Below, piece by piece: positions 1-9,080 of a stretch of 64,000 nt of DNA; within the stretch, counting starts at the first letter, position 1, and each line of letters begins with the position of its first letter. The notes beneath the pieces were generated by a model. It did not search any database. It was not told the origin of the DNA and was given only the letters and a program-made list of their open reading frames with translations. This DNA comes from Microcoleus sp. FACHB-61 (GTDB taxonomy: Bacteria; Cyanobacteriota; Cyanobacteriia; Cyanobacteriales; Microcoleaceae). The translations under genes and the position numbers were made by a program. The stretch spans positions 92,659 to 156,658 of the forward strand of contig JACJNY010000064.1 of assembly GCA_014695295.1 (NCBI GenBank), in the 5' to 3' direction.

Positions 1-945
1 GCGGACTAGAGGCCCCGATCGCACGCGCTCAAACCCCATCTCCCGGGCGATCGACCCGAAACGGTCAAATTCGGTCGGCGTCCAGTATTTACGCACAGGG
101 AGGTGCTCTAGAGATGGTCTCATGTATTGACCGAGGGTGAGCCGATCGCACTTGGCATCCCGCAAATCAATCATCGCTTCGACTATCTCGGCTTCGGTTT
201 CCCCGTGTCCCAACATCAAACCGGATTTGGTGGGAATAGTTGGGTCATATTGCTTGACAATGCGGAGAACGTCGATCGAGCGATCGTACTTGGCCCCCCT
301 GCGCACCGGCCCTTGCAACCGGCGCACCGTCTCAATATTGTGGTTGTAACAAGCCGGTTTAGCCTCCACCACCGTGCGAATCCGCTCTCGCTGCAACTCA
401 TCGAGGCCGGAATTCTCTCCGTCGGGGGCGGGCACGGGGGCAGCGCCCCTACCCGTTCCCCCCCAAAAATCCGGCGTCAGTACCTCAACTTCTGTATGCG
501 GGTTAAGAAGGCGGATTTGGGCGATCGTCCTGGCAAACCAACCCGCACCCCCATCCGGCAAGTCATCCCTCGCCACCGAAGTCAGCACCGCATAGCGCAA
601 ACCCAACAACTGTACAGCCTCGGCCACCTTTTTCGGTTCCTCCGGGTCTAGGGGCATCGGAGAATGACCTTTATCTACTTGACAAAAAGCACAAGCGCGG
701 GTGCAAGTCGGCCCCATCAACAAAAAAGTCGCCGTTTTTTGGGCGTAGCACTCGCCCCGGTTGGGACACCTGCCCTCCTCGCAAATCGTGTGAATTTGCC
801 GCTGTTTAATAATTTTCTGCACTTGGGAAAGTTCGCTAGCTTTGCCAACGGGCCTGCGCAACCACTCCGGCATCGCCTCGATTTCACCCCGCATTTGGGC
901 GGCAACTGCTTTGACAGTAGGAGTTTTAGGAGTTTGGGGCGACAT
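1..945 (-). CDS. lipA: Lipoyl synthase, 3' end cut off by the window edge
   Basis: Inserts two sulfur atoms into protein-bound octanoyl groups to make the lipoyl cofactor of 2-oxoacid dehydrogenases and glycine cleavage, in the cytosol. The minus-strand reading frame opens at ATG 945 ([13 protein letters not shown]) and stays open to base 1, giving 315 codons, so only the last few residues are missing. It shows both cluster motifs of the family: the auxiliary-cluster CX4CX5C ([12 protein letters not shown]) and the radical SAM CX3CX2C (CTRACAFC). Family landmarks CYNHNIETV and [10 protein letters not shown] follow. Around residues 160-174 a G/A/P-rich stretch ([15 protein letters not shown]) replaces the usual linker and is encoded by a GC-rich palindromic sequence near 424-463, probably a repeat insertion that kept the frame. 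Identity is certain from the motifs. Confidence 0.95.
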   Translation of the reverse strand, partial: MSPQTPKTPTVKAVAAQMRGEIEAMPEWLRRPVGKASELSQVQKIIKQRQIHTICEEGRCPNRGECYAQKTATFLLMGPTCTRACAFCQVDKGHSPMPLDPEEPKKVAEAVQLLGLRYAVLTSVARDDLPDGGAGWFARTIAQIRLLNPHTEVEVLTPDFWGGTGRGAAPVPAPDGENSGLDELQRERIRTVVEAKPACYNHNIETVRRLQGPVRRGAKYDRSIDVLRIVKQYDPTIPTKSGLMLGHGETEAEIVEAMIDLRDAKCDRLTLGQYMRPSLEHLPVRKYWTPTEFDRFGSIAREMGFERVRSGPLVR

Positions 946-1139
946 AAAATTAAGTGGCTATTGAGTTAATTCCTTCGATCGTATCCGAAATCAAAGTCCC
1001 TGAACTTGTAGGAGTATCACCCCTAATCAAAATGCCACCGAGGTGCAGCAAAACTAAAATCGTCCAGAATTCTGGGTAGAATTCTGTTAGGGATATACTG
1101 AAGGTTGCGAATCATCACTCATTACTGAAGGAGTCAGTC

Positions 1140-1694
1140 GTGGCTGGTCAAAAAATCTTAGTAATCGATGACAGTAAAGTCATCCGGGTCCGAGTCCGAG
1201 AGATGTTGCCTCAGGGTAACTTTGAAGTTCTAGAAGCAAAAGACGGTGAAGAGGGACTAAAACTGATCCGTCAAGCCCGTCCGAATCTAATTATGTTAGA
1301 TTTCCTACTGCCCAAAGTCAGCGGTTGGGAAGTGTATCAAAAAGTGCAAGCCCATCCGGAGCTTTCTAAGATACCTTTGGTGATCATGTCGGGCCGCGAA
1401 GAAGAGGTGATGGAGAAAATTCCGAAACCCTTTGAGAAGCATTTTTTTGCATTCATCGCCAAACCCTTTGAGAAAAAGCAGCTAACCGAGGCGATCAAAT
1501 CGGCGATGGTACTGGCGAAAAAGAAACCAGTGCCCGAAGCCCCAGCCACCGCCGCTGCACCCAGCTCGGGAGCGGGCGGCGCCGACATTCAGGCAATGAC
1601 TGACAAAATGGCGAAAATGCAAGCGGAAATTGATACACTCAAAAAACAAATGACTCAGGTGATTACGATCATCAAGCAGATGAAATCGAAATAA
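1140..1694 (+). CDS. Single-domain response regulator with C-terminal coiled coil
   Basis: A 184-residue protein starting at GTG 1140, with a good ribosome binding site (aaggag) about 8 bases upstream. Residues 5-122 are a CheY-like receiver: acidic pair D10/D11, phospho-acceptor D54 in LIMLDFLLP, and the conserved lysine in FIAKPFEKK. A short insertion (EEEVMEKIPKPFEKHFF) sits before the last strand, so KPFEK occurs twice. Residues 125-150 are an Ala/Pro-rich linker and 150-184 a predicted coiled coil (ADIQAMTDKMAKMQ onward) without a recognisable DNA-binding domain. The protein therefore likely acts through protein contacts or oligomerisation. No cognate kinase is adjacent; the nearest intact one is at 28.2 kb. 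The phosphorelay partner is unknown. Confidence 0.9.
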   Translation: MAGQKILVIDDSKVIRVRVREMLPQGNFEVLEAKDGEEGLKLIRQARPNLIMLDFLLPKVSGWEVYQKVQAHPELSKIPLVIMSGREEEVMEKIPKPFEKHFFAFIAKPFEKKQLTEAIKSAMVLAKKKPVPEAPATAAAPSSGAGGADIQAMTDKMAKMQAEIDTLKKQMTQVITIIKQMKSK

Positions 1695-1995
1695 TTCTGC
1701 TGTTTTTTGAATGCCCTGATGTAGAAAGCACTTATGTAGAAGAAAACTTCCACACCGTGAAACTTTCTTTTTAGTCTCAATGGGTTCCCTTGTATCCGTA
1801 ATTTTTTGCCAAATTAGTTGAGCGAGTGCGATCGCCAACAACCTGCAACTGATTTCTCAAAATCCCAGTGAGAAAATCAATTAAAAGTTAAAAATAAAAC
1901 AAGGGAGGAAATTAATTATTAATTAATATTAGGATTTTTAATTCCCGCTCGTTACCCACTCAATTATCAACACCTCAGTCTCATTTTTTTGGTTA
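1695..1995. other. Intergenic region, no gene seen
   Basis: About 300 bases between the response regulator and the sugar kinase. It is AT-rich, with a run of TTAATTAA-type words near 1905-1940 that may hold the promoter of the downstream gene. No RNA gene, clear terminator or short coding frame was recognised. Confidence 0.5.
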
Positions 1996-3087
1996 ATGAT
2001 TAACGACTATTCCGATTTTTTGCCTCAACTGCGTGCCTCAACTGAGCAATTATTGAAAAGATTAGACTGCTTCGATCGAGCGCAGGTATTAGCGATCGGA
2101 GATTTGACCTTGGACGAGTTTCTTACCGGACAAGTAGAGCGAATTTCCCGCGAAGCACCTGTGTTGATTTTGCGCTACGAAAATACTCGGCAAGTACCCG
2201 GAGGTGGCGCAAATGCTGTCTACAATTTAGCCAAACTGGGAGGCAAAGTAAAAGTTGCTGGTTTGGTGGGAAAAGACGACCAGGGAAAGGCTTTGTGCGG
2301 TATTTTTGAGGCGGCGGGAATTGATACGGCTGGGATTTTAATCGATTCGCAGCGTCCAACTGTCACCAAAACTCGAATTTCCGGGCACGCGCGGCAGTCG
2401 GTGACTCAGCAAATTGTCCGAGTCGATCGCAAATCGGACGAGTTGCCGGATTTAGATTTGCAGTTGCAATTGGCAGACTACATCCGGCAGCAAATACCGA
2501 CAGTAGATGCAGTGGTTTGTTCCGACTACGGCGACGGAGTTTTGACGAATTTGGCGATCGAATCGGCAGTGGTTCCCGGCAAAACAATTGTAGACGCTCA
2601 AACAAATTTGCAGCGATATTCTGGAGCAATGTTATTTACTCCGAACTTGCCCGAAGCCGAGCAAGCCGTCGGATATGCTATCAAAAACCCTCAAACTTTA
2701 ATGCAAGCAGGACGCGATTTATTGAACTTAACTCAAGCTCAAAAAATCCTGATTACTCGCGGCGAAGAAGGGATGACTTTGTTTGAAAGGGCGAACGGCG
2801 AAGAAATCAAAAATTCACCCCCTCCAACATCCATTTGTGAAAAGGGGGAATTTGCCATTCAAAGTTGGGACATTCCCCCTTTTAACAAGACTGATGTATT
2901 CGACGTAACCGGTGCTGGAGATACAGTTGTAGCAGCAATGACTTTAGCTTTGTGCGTCGGTGCATCTGGTTGGGAAGCGGCAGTTTTGGGCAATTTGGCG
3001 GCTAGTATTGTCGTGCGTCAGTTCGGTACGGCAACGACGACAGCAGACGAAATGAAAGAAGCTTTGAAAACGATGATTGCACTATAG
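1996..3087 (+). CDS. PfkB-family carbohydrate kinase, HldE/RfaE domain I-like
   Basis: A 363-residue ribokinase-like protein. The N-terminal VLAIGDLTLDEFLTG, the substrate loop PGGGANAVYNLAKLGG and the anion-hole signature DVTGAGDTVVAAMTL, with its catalytic Asp, place it in PfkB. The segment VERISREAPV is close to that of the heptose-7-phosphate kinase half of HldE/RfaE, so the likely reaction is ATP-dependent phosphorylation of a sugar phosphate for surface polysaccharide. No fused adenylyltransferase half is present. Residues about 273-299, just before the DVTGAGDT motif, are an extra loop encoded by a palindromic repeat (see 2812-2890). The next gene, convergent, is also an envelope-type protein (CapA family). 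The exact sugar cannot be told from sequence. Confidence 0.8.
   Translation: MINDYSDFLPQLRASTEQLLKRLDCFDRAQVLAIGDLTLDEFLTGQVERISREAPVLILRYENTRQVPGGGANAVYNLAKLGGKVKVAGLVGKDDQGKALCGIFEAAGIDTAGILIDSQRPTVTKTRISGHARQSVTQQIVRVDRKSDELPDLDLQLQLADYIRQQIPTVDAVVCSDYGDGVLTNLAIESAVVPGKTIVDAQTNLQRYSGAMLFTPNLPEAEQAVGYAIKNPQTLMQAGRDLLNLTQAQKILITRGEEGMTLFERANGEEIKNSPPPTSICEKGEFAIQSWDIPPFNKTDVFDVTGAGDTVVAAMTLALCVGASGWEAAVLGNLAASIVVRQFGTATTTADEMKEALKTMIAL
2812..2890. repeat. Palindromic repeat inserted in frame in the PfkB kinase gene
   Basis: A perfect 12-base inverted repeat (aaaagggggaat at 2840-2851, attccccctttt at 2872-2883) lies inside the reading frame and encodes a Pro/Lys/Glu-containing loop not typical of PfkB kinases. 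The core ccccctttaacaag-like word recurs in the MITE at 30.4-30.6 kb, so it is probably derived from a dispersed element. Confidence 0.6.
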
Positions 3088-3163
3088 GGGCGGCTAAGCT
3101 GTATAGCATTTAAATTGCATATTTCGGACGTTGATTAGAGCAGCGGGTCACAATAGTTTTATT

Positions 3164-3194
3164 ACTGGTTCCCAGGCTGTGGCTGGGAACCAGT
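3164..3194. terminator. Strong hairpin between convergent genes
   Basis: A 12-base perfect inverted repeat (actggttcccag at 3164-3175, ctgggaaccagt at 3183-3194) with a 7-base loop sits between the ends of the kinase (3087) and the capA-like gene (3220). It could terminate both transcripts, but there is no long T run. A degenerate relative (ttaccaggctctgccgggaaa) occurs near 32.1 kb, so it may instead be a dispersed repeat. Confidence 0.55.
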
Positions 3195-3219
3195 TATTGT
3201 TGAGGGCGACACACCCTAC

Positions 3220-4992
3220 TCACTTACTCTTTTTCAAAATTTGTCCCTTGTCATCAATTGTCAAACCGCTATTGGGAAAATCGCTCTTTGTCAAACGGTC
3301 AATTAACCCCACAGTCCTAAAATTGTTATCAACAGCCGGCACACCTCGCCCGTCAAGTTGGACGGGGATAATCTTACCAGAAACAAAATCCCCTTGCGGA
3401 GTCATTTTCACATCCAAAATTAGAGATTTACCGAGTGCTCCTGCTGAGGACAAAGTGCGATAACCCAAAAAATTGCCCAGCGAATAAGCAACCAATTTCC
3501 CTTTATAAAGTTCCATAGCTCTGGGAACGTGCGGGCCATGTCCCAAAATCAAATCTGCTCCCGCATCAATCATCGTCCGCGAAAACAAAACCATATTTCC
3601 CCGGTTTTCTCCGTAAAAGAACTCAGTTTTATTTCTCACATTCAGAGCTCCCGTTCCTTCAGAGCCAGCATGAACTGATATCACTACAATATCAGCTTTT
3701 TCCTTAGCTTTTTTGACAACTTCTGCTCCTGCTTTCAGTTCCAGCAAAGAATTGTGAACGTCGCCGTAGTTGCTGAAACCGATAAAGGCAAAATTCACGC
3801 CCTTGACATTTTTATAAACAATTTGATCTCTTTTACCAACAGCCTTCATGCCATTGCTGTCGATGTTTTTAATCGTGTCATTAAATCCCTGCTCGTGAAA
3901 ATCGTAAGAGTGATTGTTGGCAATACTCAAAATATCAAAACCAACATCTTTGAAGATTTTGGCATAACTCGGAGGCGTCCGAAAGGCAATCAGCATTCGT
4001 CCGCCGCCTGCTTTGGAACTGTAAGGATAATCGGTCATCGTGCTTTCAAAATTGCCAAACAGAATATCAGCTCCTTTGAGGTACGGTTTTACCGACTCTA
4101 ATAACATCTCTTTTTTTGCCGGCAGTTTGTTGTAGGGATAATTTGTACCGGGAACCATGTCGCCAACTGCTTTGATGCTGACAGTTGCGGGCACAGTGGC
4201 AGGTTTTTTGGCAGCCGGGGAGGGCGATTTTGGATCTGGAAGGGGTTTGGCTGCGGCTGCTGGTGCTGGTGTCGAGATCACTTCTTGTACCGCAGGCTTG
4301 GACGTTAGAGGGTTATTAGTAGCGGTGGTTGAGGATTTGTAAAATTGAGAAGCCAGAACAAAGCCGCATATCGGCACGAGAATTAGACTCAGAGCACCGA
4401 GTGACAGCCCAGATTTTTTAGTTTTAGTGCGGGCTAACTCTGGCTGGGGTGATTGCTTTTGCTGCCGTTGGTTTGTGGGTTTTGGGGTGGGGATTTTAGG
4501 GGGTTGGGGCGGAGATTGTTCTGGTGTTGGAGGGGGCGCAGTTGTGACATTTTGAGGTTCTTCTAGCTTGGGCAAAGTTACAGGAATGGGAGAAGCGGGT
4601 AGACTCGCCGCTACTGCTGCACTCGCAGCTACTGCGGCATTCACGGCAACTAATGGACTCACGGGTTCGGAAGTCAAGCGTTTTTTTAATTCTACCGTCT
4701 GAGTCCAAGCGGGTAATTGCTGGCCGCCCTGCCGCCCGTAAATTGTCACTGAGTAAAGGTTATTTGGTTGCAGCCGCTGCAACCCTTTGATTGTGACTCG
4801 GAGACAGGCTTCTTCTGCGGGCAATTGTTCTGCTTCCAGCAGCAGGTGCAGGGTGTCATTTTCCCGGCTGGCTTTAGCCGTGACGCCGAAGCTTTGGAGT
4901 GCTTGGCCGATCAGAAATGCGATCGCCCTAGCATCGCCTTCTTTTGCTAAATTTAAAATATCTTGTTGGCTCACAAACGCCTCTACTCTCAC
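3220..4992 (-). CDS. CapA-family (poly-gamma-glutamate synthesis type) membrane-anchored protein
   Basis: A 590-residue protein. Residues 1-110 form a small alpha/beta domain seen in other cyanobacterial anchored proteins. It is followed by a long Pro/Ala/Gln-rich linker, one transmembrane helix around 195-220 (LGALSLILVPICGFVLA) and a C-terminal CapA metallophosphatase-like domain from about 272. That domain shows AVGDMVPG, ILFGNFEST, SIANNHSYDF, VISVHAGSE, LILGHGPHVPR and SLGNFLG; the Asp, Asn-His and His residues are the metal/active-site set of the family. The domain would sit outside the cytoplasmic membrane. CapA proteins act in capsule or gamma-polyglutamate production, but many cyanobacterial members are uncharacterised. 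Start ATG 4992 is the only good start before the conserved N-terminus. Confidence 0.88.
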   Translation of the reverse strand: MRVEAFVSQQDILNLAKEGDARAIAFLIGQALQSFGVTAKASRENDTLHLLLEAEQLPAEEACLRVTIKGLQRLQPNNLYSVTIYGRQGGQQLPAWTQTVELKKRLTSEPVSPLVAVNAAVAASAAVAASLPASPIPVTLPKLEEPQNVTTAPPPTPEQSPPQPPKIPTPKPTNQRQQKQSPQPELARTKTKKSGLSLGALSLILVPICGFVLASQFYKSSTTATNNPLTSKPAVQEVISTPAPAAAAKPLPDPKSPSPAAKKPATVPATVSIKAVGDMVPGTNYPYNKLPAKKEMLLESVKPYLKGADILFGNFESTMTDYPYSSKAGGGRMLIAFRTPPSYAKIFKDVGFDILSIANNHSYDFHEQGFNDTIKNIDSNGMKAVGKRDQIVYKNVKGVNFAFIGFSNYGDVHNSLLELKAGAEVVKKAKEKADIVVISVHAGSEGTGALNVRNKTEFFYGENRGNMVLFSRTMIDAGADLILGHGPHVPRAMELYKGKLVAYSLGNFLGYRTLSSAGALGKSLILDVKMTPQGDFVSGKIIPVQLDGRGVPAVDNNFRTVGLIDRLTKSDFPNSGLTIDDKGQILKKSK

Positions 4993-5848
4993 ACTAAAAA
5001 TTTAGTTCGATCTTATATCAAATTTGGCGGCACAGCATTAAATACCGATTGATTTAACTTAAATAAGTGGGTAGAAATAAACAAAACGTTGGCCTAGGAC
5101 GCCTGCGTGAAAGGGTCTACTCGCTGTCACTATAGCTCCTAACTAAATCCGACCCTACTTTTACAAGATAGTATGATTTTTGGCACTGGCTAGCTGAATA
5201 CAATATTTCCTAACGGTTATCTTAGCCGATCGCCCAAACACTTCTATCCGGCATAATTGCCCCCTTCAAATTAACATCTGTCAAATCAGCGCTCTCTTTC
5301 TTACAGCATTTTTGGTAAATAAAACTGGTTTACGATCTCCAGAGTGCGTCCTTGAATGTACTGAAAATATGCGGTTTAGTAGCGAAGAATTAACGAAAAA
5401 ACCAGGTTTCTCGTTTCCAGTGCCAATCCCCCTGTCCCACTTGGGCCCAAATTCAGATAAAAACGATCGACCGGCAGGCTCGGAAGCTTGTTAAACTCTT
5501 GGTCATGCCACGCTATAGGTGAGAAATCGACGGCCAGCAACAATCGCCCGCCCGCGCCTCGGAGGCCCCGCGGCGCTGCGCCTGCACTGCACGTAGCTAA
5601 GGCTCCGCTTGCTGAGGTGAGCTGCAATCAACTTTCTCGATGCCGCTGCTTTACCCGCAGCCGCCGATGTAGCTCGTCTCAAACTAATTAGTTAAAGGAC
5701 TTCCACGTCAATGACGCAATTGTGTTAATCATATCTGGCTCGCTTCCCTCTCAAACCAGGGTTTTTTGCGAGTCTGGTGCTATTTGTGAGTTAGTTGAGC
5801 GCATAGCAGCTAGGATCGAGCTAACTCAAGGTTACACTAAAGCTCGTC
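4993..5848. other. Intergenic region of about 850 bases, mostly without features
   Basis: Lies between the divergent capA-like and HEAT-repeat genes and should hold both promoters. It contains one recognisable gene scrap (pentapeptide tail at 5222-5300). Short open frames between 5312 and 5700 have no family features and vary in base composition, including a GC-rich patch at 5540-5600. No RNA gene was recognised. Confidence 0.5.
5222..5300 (-). pseudogene. C-terminal scrap of a pentapeptide-repeat protein
   Basis: The minus frame ending at the TAA at 5222-5224 reads SADLTDVNLKGAIMPDRSV followed by WAIG and stop. This matches the usual tail of cyanobacterial pentapeptide proteins (A-D/N-L-x-x repeats ending in GA-x-MPDGS). 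Upstream of about 5300 the repeat pattern is lost and no start is seen, so only a relic of roughly 25 codons remains. Confidence 0.5.
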
Positions 5849-7084
5849 ATGCGGCGTTGCCTCTCAAAACCCGGATTGAGTCTTATGGCGCACTACCGCT
5901 CCTTTGTATGTTTCTTCACCTGCATTGCCTGTCTGGGCGCTGCGTTCAGCCCCAGTGCGGACGGAAGGCAACAGGTACTCAATGCCTCCTACCGGGCTGT
6001 TTCCCCAGAAATTGCTCAGGCGAACTCTCCCCCGGACGATCGCCAGGACTCCAAGCCTTCAAAACCGTCTCCCGCGCCCAATAAAAACAAATCTCAGCCT
6101 TCCAAAACGCCAAAATTAAATTCTAAACTCCCGAAATCGATCTCCAATTTGATCGTCATTTTGTCTCGCCAGCGGGGGTTGTTAATGTTGGGTTTGGCAG
6201 CAGTTGTCGTTACGGCAGCGGCAGTATTTATCATGCTCAAATTAGTTAGCAGCGGCGAGTCAAATCATTCAAAGCGAAGGCGGGGAAGAGTCGATCGACA
6301 CAACCAAAGAAACTCTCAATTCACTAATCCCGATGCTCCTACAAACTCGCACGAAATTGGACATCAAGAGGTTTCTTTAAGGCCACCAAACCCGCTGTCA
6401 GCTTTGCCCTACCGTTTTGATTTGCCAAAAGACTACAGTCTAGACAGCAGCGATCGACCTTTACCGTTTATCCAGGAATCGGGGGAACCAGAATCCGAAG
6501 ATGCAGGAGTCGAGGGCGATCGAATTAATTCCGACAGCTCGCCCTCGGAAACTAACAGCAACGGTTACAGCGACACAGGTTTTAACCTTCCCGAAACAAC
6601 TAATCGACCCGATTCCCTAGCGAGTCGGAAGAAAGATATTTCCCTTCCAGCAACGGATGGTAGACCTAAAGTTGATATTATTGAAGCACTGATTGAAGAT
6701 TTGCAGAACCTAAATCCGGCAAAGAGGCGTAAAGCAATTTGGGATCTCGGCCAGCGGGGAGATTCCAGAGCAGTTGAGCCGTTGCTCGATTTACTAGCAA
6801 ATTCCGACTCGAAGCAGTACAGTTTAATTTTGGCAAGTCTCTCGGAAATTGGCATTCGCACGCTCAGACCCATGAATAATGCCTGGTCAATTTCGCTGCA
6901 AAATGAAAACCCCGAAGTGCGTAAAAATGCGATTCGCGACTTGACGCGGATTTACGAATTGGTGAATCAAATCACTCACTTGTTGCACCGTGCGACGGAC
7001 GATCCAGATGCAGAGGTTCAGGAGACTGCTCGCTGGGCAATCAATCAGTTGAACCGCATCCGTCCGCGTTCTGGGAGGGATTGA
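5849..7084 (+). CDS. Membrane-anchored HEAT-repeat protein
   Basis: A 411-residue protein of unknown function. A signal-like N-terminus (ATG 5849; ATG 5885, giving MAHYRSFVCFF, is an equally plausible start) is followed by a Pro/Lys/Ser-rich segment, a clear transmembrane helix near residues 110-132 (LLMLGLAAVVVTAAAVFIML) and a polar, poorly conserved linker. Residues about 273-405 carry HEAT/PBS-lyase-like repeats: IEALIEDLQNLNPAKRRKAI, LGQRGDSRAVEPLLDLL and PEVRKNAIRDL are typical helix pairs. Such repeats mediate protein contacts. The linker composition suggests a surface or periplasmic scaffold, but no partner is evident from the neighbours. Confidence 0.75.
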   Translation: MRRCLSKPGLSLMAHYRSFVCFFTCIACLGAAFSPSADGRQQVLNASYRAVSPEIAQANSPPDDRQDSKPSKPSPAPNKNKSQPSKTPKLNSKLPKSISNLIVILSRQRGLLMLGLAAVVVTAAAVFIMLKLVSSGESNHSKRRRGRVDRHNQRNSQFTNPDAPTNSHEIGHQEVSLRPPNPLSALPYRFDLPKDYSLDSSDRPLPFIQESGEPESEDAGVEGDRINSDSSPSETNSNGYSDTGFNLPETTNRPDSLASRKKDISLPATDGRPKVDIIEALIEDLQNLNPAKRRKAIWDLGQRGDSRAVEPLLDLLANSDSKQYSLILASLSEIGIRTLRPMNNAWSISLQNENPEVRKNAIRDLTRIYELVNQITHLLHRATDDPDAEVQETARWAINQLNRIRPRSGRD

Positions 7085-7113
7085 TAAATATAGGAACTTT
7101 TAAGTAATTTTAG

Positions 7114-7134
7114 GTTTTAGATTTTAGATTTTAG
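7114..7134. repeat. Heptamer tandem repeat (ATTTTAG), three units
   Basis: GTTTTAG ATTTTAG ATTTTAG at 7114-7134, in the leader of the glycosyltransferase gene. It is the reverse complement of the CTAAAAT heptamer that is repeated ten times before mdh at 35084, so the same repeat family occurs twice in opposite orientation. Confidence 0.85.
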
Positions 7135-7178
7135 ATGGGAGAATTTATAATTTAGATTATGTTAGAATTAGTGACGGC

Positions 7179-7206
7179 TGACTAATGACTAATGATTAAT
7201 GACTAC
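7179..7206. repeat. Heptamer tandem repeat (TGACTAA) overlapping a start codon
   Basis: TGACTAA TGACTAA TGATTAA TGACTAC occupies 7179-7206. The ATG at 7199 of the glycosyltransferase lies inside the array, so the first residues (MTTD) are encoded by repeat DNA. The same heptamer appears at 54456-54483. Confidence 0.85.
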
Positions 7207-8275
7207 TGACTTTTTGAAAATATTGTTCCTGTCAACTTCGGTCGGTCAACTCGGTTCGGGGTTGGGTGGCGGAGTCGAACTTACAGTTCTCAACATTGCT
7301 AAAGAATTACACCGCCGAGGTCATAAAATAGCAGTTGTAGCACCAGTAGGTTCAGTCTTAGAATCAATTCCCGTAATCGAAATAATGGGGGATTTGCAAG
7401 TAACTGCCCAAACACAAGATTACAATGCTGCTATTGTGATGCCAGCCGATTCTGTGCTGGCGAATATGTGGGAATACGCTCGCAAAGTTCAGGATGAATG
7501 GGATGTCATTGTTAACTTTGCCTACGATTGGCTGCCGTTTTATCTGACGCCATTTTTGAGAACTCCGATCGCACATTTGATCAGCATGGGCTCCCTTTCA
7601 GCATCCCTCGATCGCATCGCCGGACAAGTAGCTGTCGAGTTTCCTGGTACGATCGGAGTTCACACCGCTTCTCAAGCCCAAACATTTGCTTTTGCCAAGG
7701 AGTGTCAGTTGTTGGGAAGCGGCATTGATTTATCGCTGTACGAATTTTGCAGCCAACCGGAACCTAAATTAGCTTGGCTAGGCCGCATCGCCCCGGAAAA
7801 AGGCTTAGAAGATGCAGTGGCTGCAGCGAAAATTACAGGCATTCCCCTAAAAATTATGGGCAAAATGCAGGATGAGGATTATTGGCAAAAAATTTGTGCA
7901 GATTGGCCAGATGCTCCGGTAGAATATTTAGGGTTTCTGACAACAAGCCAAATGCAAGAGCAGGTTCGTCAGTGCCGAGCATTGTTGATGACGCCGCGCT
8001 GGGTGGAAGCTTTTGGAAATGTCGCGATCGAGGCTTTAGCGTGCGGTGTGCCTGTGATTACTTATGAGCGCGGGGGGCCGGCCGAAATTGTTCGAGACGG
8101 ACTGACGGGCTTTTTAGTGGAGCCTGATAGTGTAAATGGCTTGGTAGGAGCGATCGCCCGCTTAGACCAAATTGACCGCAGCGCTTGCCGGCGACAAGCA
8201 GAGGTAGAATACTCTGTAGGAGGTTTGGGCGATCGTTGTGAACACTGGTTCAAATCTATTCTAAAATTGAGTTAA
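7199..8275 (+). CDS. Family 4 glycosyltransferase (GT-B fold)
   Basis: A 358-residue enzyme likely to transfer a sugar from a nucleotide-sugar donor to an envelope glycan or lipid. The N-terminal half shows a GG-rich acceptor-side loop (GSGLGGGVELTVLNIAKELHR). The C-terminal half shows LAWLGRIAPEKGLEDAV, a donor-site pattern of GT4, and EAFGNVAIEALACGVPVI, which contains the E-x7-E motif binding the nucleotide sugar, followed by GGPAEIVRDGLTGFLVEP. No signal peptide is present, so it is cytosolic or membrane-peripheral. The start is ATG 7199, inside a TGACTAA heptamer array with no clear Shine-Dalgarno sequence. Donor and acceptor are unknown. Confidence 0.88.
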   Translation: MTTDFLKILFLSTSVGQLGSGLGGGVELTVLNIAKELHRRGHKIAVVAPVGSVLESIPVIEIMGDLQVTAQTQDYNAAIVMPADSVLANMWEYARKVQDEWDVIVNFAYDWLPFYLTPFLRTPIAHLISMGSLSASLDRIAGQVAVEFPGTIGVHTASQAQTFAFAKECQLLGSGIDLSLYEFCSQPEPKLAWLGRIAPEKGLEDAVAAAKITGIPLKIMGKMQDEDYWQKICADWPDAPVEYLGFLTTSQMQEQVRQCRALLMTPRWVEAFGNVAIEALACGVPVITYERGGPAEIVRDGLTGFLVEPDSVNGLVGAIARLDQIDRSACRRQAEVEYSVGGLGDRCEHWFKSILKLS

Positions 8276-8318
8276 ATAAACTCTTAATCGACCACAAAAA
8301 AAGAACACAGAAAAAACT

Positions 8319-9080
8319 ATGGCAACCGAACGTTTAGTGCTTTTATCCAGTAGAGAAATAGAAAAAATGCGCCAAGCAGGCCGTTTAGCTGCCGAACTTC
8401 TGCTGCATCTCGAACCGATGGTAAAACCCGGTGTCAGCACTCTTGAAATTAACGACGAAGCCGAACGCTGGACTTTGGCACGCGGAGCAAAAAGCGCTCC
8501 GTTAGGCTATAAAGGATTTCCAAAATCTCTGTGTACTAGCGTCAATGAAGTAGTCTGTCACGGCATCCCGAATGCTAAACAAATTCTGAAAGAAGGCGAC
8601 ATTATTAACATTGATGTTACACCTTTAGTTGACGGCTATCACGGCGATACTTCCAAGACTTTTTTTGTGGGCCAACCTTCACCGGTAGCGAAAAAGTTAG
8701 TGGAAGTAACTGAGGAATGTTTAAGAAGAGGAATTGCGGAAGTCAAACCGGGTGCTCGTACCGGCGACATCGGTGCAGCGATTCAAGAATATGCTGAAGC
8801 ACAGGGCTTTTCCGTAGTGCGAAATTTTGCGGGACACGGCGTTCACCGCGTTTTTCACACTGAACCGGAAATTTTGCACTACGGTAAGCGGGGCACGGGA
8901 AAGAAGCTCAGACAAGGCATGGTTTTTACGATCGAGCCGATGATTAATGAGGGTACTTGGGAAGTAGAAATTTTGGGCGACGGTTGGACTGCGATCACGC
9001 AGGATGGAAAGCTTTCGGCTCAATTCGAGCACACGCTAGCTGTTACTGATTCTGGGGTGGAAATTCTGACTTTGCCTTAA
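8319..9080 (+). CDS. map: Type I methionine aminopeptidase
   Basis: Removes the initiator methionine from nascent proteins. The 253-residue length is normal for type Ia enzymes. The five metal ligands are in place: the two Asp of INIDVTPLVDGYHGDTSKTF, His in AGHGVHRVFH, Glu in FTIEPMI and Glu in QFEHTLAV. The substrate-pocket histidine is in NEVVCHGIP. The start ATG 8319 is 43 bases after the glycosyltransferase stop, so the two may share a transcript. Cyanobacteria usually carry several map paralogues; which one this is cannot be told here. Confidence 0.96.
   Translation: MATERLVLLSSREIEKMRQAGRLAAELLLHLEPMVKPGVSTLEINDEAERWTLARGAKSAPLGYKGFPKSLCTSVNEVVCHGIPNAKQILKEGDIINIDVTPLVDGYHGDTSKTFFVGQPSPVAKKLVEVTEECLRRGIAEVKPGARTGDIGAAIQEYAEAQGFSVVRNFAGHGVHRVFHTEPEILHYGKRGTGKKLRQGMVFTIEPMINEGTWEVEILGDGWTAITQDGKLSAQFEHTLAVTDSGVEILTLP

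Noticed and set aside
5312..5691. Several short open frames between the capA-like and HEAT genes
   Set aside because: They overlap one another on both strands, lack ribosome binding sites and show no family features.
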